A stretch of 64,000 nucleotides of DNA from Teichococcus coralli (GTDB lineage: Bacteria; Pseudomonadota; Alphaproteobacteria; Acetobacterales; Acetobacteraceae), in the NCBI RefSeq assembly GCF_009829925.1, contig NZ_SNVJ01000011.1:62001-126000 (forward strand). Direction: 5' to 3'. The first letter of the stretch is position 1; the number at the start of each line of letters is the position of its first letter. Of the stretch, positions 60,042 to 64,000 are shown piece after piece. The notes below the pieces were generated by a model. The model saw only the letters and a program-made list of their open reading frames with translations. It made no database searches and was not told the origin of the DNA. A program made the position numbers and the translations under genes.

Positions 60042-60470
60042 TCAGCCTTCCGGCAGGATCTGGTGCTTGTGGCCGGGGGCCTCGATCAGCTCGATGATGA
60101 GGCTGAGCGGGCTCATGAAGAACTGGATGGGCCGCCCGCCATAGGCCACCGCCGGATTGGGCTCGGCGATCGGCAGGCAATGCGCGTCCCGCAGGCGCTC
60201 GCGCTCCGCCGCCAGGTCCTCCACCAGGTAGGCGACGTGGTTGAGGATGCGGGACTTCTGCTTCAGCGCCAGCGCCACCGGGCTTTCCTCGCCCAGCGGG
60301 GCGATCAGCTCGTAGCAGACGCCGGACGCGTCGTGGCCGAACTGCACATGGACCTTGTTGACGGGATCCTCCCATTCGCGGGTCCAGGCGCGGATCCGCA
60401 GGGGCGGGCCCAGCAGGTCGCGGCCGCGCCGCAGCGTCTTCACCACCACGCCGATATGATCGAATTGCAT
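60042..60470 (-). CDS. VOC-superfamily protein (glyoxalase/epimerase-like)
   Basis: A 142-aa vicinal-oxygen-chelate protein of two beta-alpha-beta-beta-beta units. Metal-ligand candidates are His5 (FDHIGVVV), a His in LNHVAYLVEDL and the Glu of IIELIEAPG, the pattern of methylmalonyl-CoA epimerase and glyoxalase-like enzymes. No mutase gene is near, so epimerase is unproven. It converges with the ACP/SGNH operon. ATG 60470 gives a normal N-terminus; an ATG 11 codons upstream is also in frame. Confidence 0.82.
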   Translation of the reverse strand: MQFDHIGVVVKTLRRGRDLLGPPLRIRAWTREWEDPVNKVHVQFGHDASGVCYELIAPLGEESPVALALKQKSRILNHVAYLVEDLAAERERLRDAHCLPIAEPNPAVAYGGRPIQFFMSPLSLIIELIEAPGHKHQILPEG

Positions 60471-60633
60471 GTGCTTCCCAGGCGTCCAGAATCGGTCCGA
60501 CAAGCCGCGACCGTTTCACGGCCAGCATACCGCATCGCGGCCGGGCACGGAATCGCGGCGCGAAAGCCGGGCGGCCGCCTGAACGGGACGGTTGGGGGAG
60601 AGCCTGCCTGTCGGGCGAGGGAACCGGCGGGGG

Positions 60634-60709
60634 TGGTGGAGCTGAGGGGAATCGAACCCCTGACCTCCTCATTGCGAACGAGGCGCTCTCCCAACTGAGC
60701 TACAGCCCC
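60634..60709 (-). tRNA. tRNA-Ala (anticodon CGC)
   Basis: Reading minus: acceptor GGGGCTG pairs with CAGCTCC, D-arm GCTC/GAGC, anticodon arm CCTCG/TGAGG around TTCGCAA giving CGC, T-arm AGGGG/CCCCT around TTCGATT, CCA encoded. It decodes alanine GCG. Its D-arm is identical to that of the GGC isoacceptor at 1684. Confidence 0.97.
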
Positions 60710-60819
60710 ACACTCGCGCGGTGGGCGCGCTTATCCCCGAGGCCGCACAACAAGTCAAGTGGCGCTTGCGGGGGCGGGCAGGGCTTCGTAGATGGGGACC
60801 TCACGACAAGGGGAATGCG

Positions 60820-61113
60820 ATGTACGCGGTGTTCTGGCTGATCGATCAGGCCATCGGCCTTTATGTCTGGGCCCTGATCATCGCGGCCGTGTTCAGCCTG
60901 CTGATTGCCTTCAACGTGCTGGACACCCGCAACCGCTTCGTCTGGGCCGTGGCCGACTTCCTCTACAAGCTGACCGAGCCGGCGCTGCGGCCGATCCGCA
61001 ACTTCCTGCCGAGCATGGGCGGCATCGACATCTCGCCGATGATCCTGATCCTGCTGCTCTACGCGCTGCGGATCTTCCTCTGGACCACCTTGTGGCCGCT
61101 GGTGGCGCGCTGA
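60820..61113 (+). CDS. yggT: YggT-family membrane protein
   Basis: A 97-aa protein with two helices (about 5-30 and 70-93) and the YggT motif [19 protein letters not shown]. Associated with osmotic tolerance and cell-division membrane functions in other bacteria, but not mechanistically defined. AAGGGGAA precedes ATG 60820. It is followed at once by the DUF167 gene, the standard yggT-yggU order. Confidence 0.92.
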   Translation: MYAVFWLIDQAIGLYVWALIIAAVFSLLIAFNVLDTRNRFVWAVADFLYKLTEPALRPIRNFLPSMGGIDISPMILILLLYALRIFLWTTLWPLVAR

Positions 61114-61412
61114 AGGGCTGGCGGGCCGTCGAGGGCGGCGTCGAGCTGCGCCTCCGGGCGCAGCCGGGCGCGAGGCGGGACGGGCTCGCCGGCTGGCTGG
61201 ACGCGCCCGACGGGCCGCGCCTGAAGGTGGCGGTGCGGGCGCCGCCGGAGGACGGGCGGGCCAACACGGCGATCCGCGCCCTGCTGGCCGCGGCCCTGCA
61301 TGTCCCCCCTTCCGCCATTGCGGTGGTGCGGGGGGCGGCGGCGCGGGAAAAGACCTGCCGCATCGCGGGCGACCCGGCCCGCCTGGCCGAGCAACTGGAG
61401 AACCTGCCATGA
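61092..61412 (+). CDS. DUF167 (YggU/UPF0235) family protein
   Basis: A protein of about 100-106 aa with the DUF167 core [16 protein letters not shown] and [37 protein letters not shown]. Function is unknown. The start is unclear: GTG 61092 (inside yggT) or CTG 61110, which overlaps the yggT stop as CTGA and gives a conserved-looking N-terminus KGWRAVEGG. Either way it is coupled to yggT and its stop overlaps the folD start by 4 bp. Confidence 0.85.
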   Translation: MAAGGALKGWRAVEGGVELRLRAQPGARRDGLAGWLDAPDGPRLKVAVRAPPEDGRANTAIRALLAAALHVPPSAIAVVRGAAAREKTCRIAGDPARLAEQLENLP

Positions 61413-62251
61413 GCGCCAGCATCATCGACGGCAAGGCCGTGGCCGCGGCGCTGCGCGGCCGCATTGCCGAGCGGGTGGCCGCCCTGCCCTTCACCCCCGG
61501 CCTGCGCGTGGTGCGCGTCGGCGAGGACCCGGCCAGCGGCGTCTATGTCCGCAACAAGGACCGCGCGGCGCAGCAGGCGGGGCTGGACAGCGCCACCATC
61601 CAGCTTCCCGCCGAGACTTCCGAGGCGGCGCTGCTCGGCCTGGTGCGGCAGCTCAACGACGACCCGGCGGTGGACGGCATCCTGGTGCAGCTTCCGCTGC
61701 CGCCGCAGGTCGATCCCGCCAAGGTGCTGGCCGCCATCAACCCGGCCAAGGACGTGGACGGCTTCCACGCGGTGAATGCCGGGCTGCTGGCCTCCGGGCA
61801 GAAGGGGCTGGTGCCCTGCACGCCGAAGGGGGTGATGCACCTGCTCAAGGCCGCCCAGGTGACGGTCGCGGGGGCCAGGGCGGTGGTGGTGGGGCGCTCC
61901 AACATCGTCGGCAAGCCGATGGCCGCCCTGCTGCTCGCCGCCGACGCCACCGTGACGGTGGCCCATTCCCGCACCCGCGACCTGGCCAGCGAATGCCGCC
62001 GGGCGGAGATCCTGGTCGCCGCCGTGGGGCGGCCGGAGATGGTGCGGGGCGACTGGATCGCCGAGGACGCGGTGGTGATCGACGTCGGCATCAACCGGCT
62101 GCCGAACGGCGGGCTGGTCGGCGACGTGGAGTTCGCGCCGGCCAGGGAGCGCGCGGCGGCGATCACGCCGGTGCCGGGGGGCGTGGGGCCGATGACCATC
62201 GCCTGCCTGCTGGAGAACACCGTCGAGGCGGCGATCGCCCGGCGGGGGTGA
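61409..62251 (+). CDS. folD: Bifunctional methylenetetrahydrofolate dehydrogenase/cyclohydrolase
   Basis: A 280-aa FolD that interconverts 5,10-methylene-THF and 10-formyl-THF with NADP. Active-site Tyr46 and Lys50 lie in [36 protein letters not shown] and [18 protein letters not shown] are conserved. ATGA overlaps the DUF167 stop. Length is normal. Followed by about 265 bp of intergenic DNA with a palindrome repeat. Confidence 0.96.
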   Translation: MSASIIDGKAVAAALRGRIAERVAALPFTPGLRVVRVGEDPASGVYVRNKDRAAQQAGLDSATIQLPAETSEAALLGLVRQLNDDPAVDGILVQLPLPPQVDPAKVLAAINPAKDVDGFHAVNAGLLASGQKGLVPCTPKGVMHLLKAAQVTVAGARAVVVGRSNIVGKPMAALLLAADATVTVAHSRTRDLASECRRAEILVAAVGRPEMVRGDWIAEDAVVIDVGINRLPNGGLVGDVEFAPARERAAAITPVPGGVGPMTIACLLENTVEAAIARRG

Positions 62252-62516
62252 GGGAAGCGGAGCCGCGGGCAGGCGGCGGGATCGCGGCAAGGTCGGGGGC
62301 GTTGCCGGAGGCAGTGCCTCGGACCTCCGAAGCCGCTCTTTTTTCCGGCCGTTTTTGGCGCCGCCTGGCGCAAGGGCCTTTCCCGTCGCCCTTGCGGGGG
62401 CCGCTTCCGCGCTGGGGTGAGCGCGCGCGGCCAGAGCGCCAAAGCTGCCAGAAAAAGCAGAAGCAGGGGGTGCGGGGGGGGAATTCAGTCTCCCCCGGCT
62501 CTGCTGCCCTTCGATC
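62252..62516. other. Intergenic region after folD
   Basis: No gene is seen. It has the short palindrome AGGCAGTGCCT (62309-62319, also at 5012-5022), T-rich CTCTTTTTTCC at 62336-62346 that may terminate the folD transcript, and repeat copy 14. Confidence 0.5.
62446..62504 (+). repeat. Dispersed G5/C5 palindrome repeat, copy 14
   Basis: CCAGAAAAAGCAGAAGCAGG, GGGTGC, then GGGGGGGGAATTCAGTCTCCCCC. Arms are imperfect (G8 versus C5). It lies just past the stop of the minus-strand permease gene. Confidence 0.65.
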
Positions 62517-64000
62517 TCAGGGGGAATCGCCGGCCGGCTGGGGGGCAGCCTCCTTCGCCACGCCCGAACCCCGCGCTCCGGAGACGGCGGCCTTCAGGCA
62601 GGTCGTCACCGCCGCATGCAGCGAGGCGGTGTAATGGTCCGCGCCGACGGCGCGGGCCTGGGCGGCATCGGTCAGCACCGCCTCGCCCTCCGGCCAGAGC
62701 CCGACCAGCACCGGAACCTCCGGCATGCGCCGCTTCAGGCGGCGCAGGAGATAGCGCAGATGCGCGGGGCTGCCGCTGATGTCGAGGTAGGAGATGCAGA
62801 CCATGGCGACGCCGGCCGTGTCCAGGCGGCTGACCTGCGCGCGCGAGCTGGCCTCGTGGGGGACCACGCGGGCGCCGAGGCCATGCTTGGTGAGCAACTG
62901 GGCCAGCATGGCCGAGGCCGCCTCGTCCAGCGGGCCGCGCCCGGCCAGGCAGAGCACCGGCGTTTCCGAGCCCCAGGCCCCGGCGCGCTCGGCGGGCGGC
63001 GGCAGGGGGAGGTCGGGGGCGGGCTCGTGCGGCACCGCCTGCTCCGCGACGCTCACCCCGGCGGGTGTCGTGTTGTCCGGCCTGGAGCCCTTCTCCGGCG
63101 GATCGCGGTCCGGGGCCTCGGAAAGGTCGTCCACCAGGCCGGCGACGGCATTCCTGATGCCCTCCAGCCGGTGCCGCGGGAGCACGCCGCGCTCCAGGTC
63201 GGTGGCGGCCATGCGCAGGCCCTTCAGGGCGACCTCGTCGTAATAGGCGGTGAGCGAGCGGTCCTGCAGCAGCGTCTCGGCCTGGGCCAGGGCCTCGTCG
63301 GTGTCGCCGGCCAGGATGCGCTGGTAGAAGTTCTGCACCGGCGTCAGGGCGGGGCGGTCGCCCAGCAGCACGTCGAGGAACTCCAGCCGCTCGACATGGC
63401 GGCCGAGCACCACCAGGCAGAGCGTGAGCGGCGTGGCGAGGATCAGGCCGATCGGGCCCCAGAGCCAGGTCCAGAAGATCGCGGCGACAATGACCGAGAC
63501 GGGCGAGAGGCCGGTGCTGTGGCCATAGACCATGGGCTCGATCACCTGGCCGATGAGCGGCTCGGTGATCAGGAACAGGGCGGCCGTCCAGATGACCATG
63601 GACCAGCCCGGCGCCGTGCCGGCCGCCAGCAGCAGGGGCAGGCCGGCCGCCAGGATCGGCCCGACATAGGGCACGAAGCGGAAGAGCGCCGCCAGGAGGC
63701 CCCAGACGACGGGGCTGGGCACGCCGATCAGGAACAGCCCGAACCCCACCAGCACGCCGAAGCAGCTGTTCACCATGAGCTGGGCGAGGAAGTACTTGCT
63801 GAGCCGCCGCCCGGCGTCGTCGAGCGCCTCGGTCGTGCGGTGCAGGTCCCGCGAGCCGAAGAGGCGGATCAGGCGATCGCGCAGGTCCTCCTGCTGGAGC
63901 AGGACGAAGATGCTGACGATCAGGACGATGAAGGTCGTCTCCAGCGGCCCGAGCACGGGCGAGACGAACTTCTGCACCAGGTCGAGGGTCGAGGATTCGC
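62517..64000 (-). CDS. AI-2E-family permease with C-terminal B12-binding-like domain (5' end missing)
   Basis: At least 494 aa; the frame stays open to the window end, so the N-terminus lies outside (an in-frame ATG-less start near 63977 is not the true start). The membrane part (first about 200 residues seen) has the AI-2E/PerM helices and the motif RFVPYVGPILAAGLPLLLA. A cytosolic linker with repeats of helices (SLTAYYDEVALKGLRMAATDLERG) follows, then a Rossmann-like C-terminal region (VLCLAGRGPLDEAASAMLAQLL ... VAMVCISYLDISGSPAHLRYLLRRL) resembling cobalamin-binding or receiver-like folds. Transported substrate unknown. Confidence 0.88.
   Translation of the reverse strand, partial: ESSTLDLVQKFVSPVLGPLETTFIVLIVSIFVLLQQEDLRDRLIRLFGSRDLHRTTEALDDAGRRLSKYFLAQLMVNSCFGVLVGFGLFLIGVPSPVVWGLLAALFRFVPYVGPILAAGLPLLLAAGTAPGWSMVIWTAALFLITEPLIGQVIEPMVYGHSTGLSPVSVIVAAIFWTWLWGPIGLILATPLTLCLVVLGRHVERLEFLDVLLGDRPALTPVQNFYQRILAGDTDEALAQAETLLQDRSLTAYYDEVALKGLRMAATDLERGVLPRHRLEGIRNAVAGLVDDLSEAPDRDPPEKGSRPDNTTPAGVSVAEQAVPHEPAPDLPLPPPAERAGAWGSETPVLCLAGRGPLDEAASAMLAQLLTKHGLGARVVPHEASSRAQVSRLDTAGVAMVCISYLDISGSPAHLRYLLRRLKRRMPEVPVLVGLWPEGEAVLTDAAQARAVGADHYTASLHAAVTTCLKAAVSGARGSGVAKEAAPQPAGDSP

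Overview
The window is GC-rich (about 70% by eye) chromosomal DNA from an alphaproteobacterium. The likely group is Acetobacteraceae (Roseomonas-like). This rests on the very high GC, the rpsT-dnaA adjacency, a sorbosone/PQQ-type sugar dehydrogenase paired with a DUF2231 membrane protein, a DUF1674 (SDHAF4-like) protein, and a fused subunit I+III cytochrome oxidase. The assignment is inference from gene content; no rRNA or other taxonomic marker was available for comparison.

Layout. 1-7413 is metabolic: CoA-transferase scoAB, tRNA-Ala(GGC), a single-repeat PsiF-like protein, adenine deaminase, a GST, an SDR lacking its catalytic Tyr, and a D-2-hydroxyacid dehydrogenase. 7640-20455 is a co-directional surface-lipid/capsule locus: GT4 glycosyltransferase, a 2462-aa reducing type I PKS/FAS without thioesterase, an alpha-oxoamine synthase (AONS family), a GNAT-like acyltransferase and a KpsS-like capsule protein. 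It resembles the rhizobial rkpA-rkpG-rkpJ genes. 20567-26225 is a caa3-type oxidase operon with its own triheme cytochrome c. 26312-41113 is housekeeping and regulation: HtrA, MocR with a divergent flavoprotein, rsmD-rluB-glutamine amidotransferase, tadA, htpX, LysR, argG, plus an IS5-derived protein.

41141-42930 is a sharply AT-rich insert holding one gene, an OLD-like ATPase with a TOPRIM-type C-terminal region, so a candidate defence gene. 43000-52524 carries sorbosone dehydrogenase/DUF2231, an orphan OmpR-type regulator, ribA, an L,D-transpeptidase, mutM, enoyl-CoA hydratase, RidA, rpsT and dnaA. 52631-54865 has a small membrane protein, a lipoprotein built from 25-residue tandem repeats, and coaA. 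55132-59978 is a compact four-gene operon (MBOAT, FkbH-like HAD-IIIC, ACP, membrane-anchored SGNH-like protein). It looks like a Dlt-type export-acylation system in which FkbH replaces DltA. The rest holds a VOC protein, tRNA-Ala(CGC), yggT-DUF167-folD, and an AI-2E-type permease cut by the window end.

Throughout the intergenic spaces there is a dispersed family of about 14 palindromic repeats: a purine-rich lead followed by a G5-AATTC-C5 type hairpin. It is the most conspicuous non-coding feature of the window.
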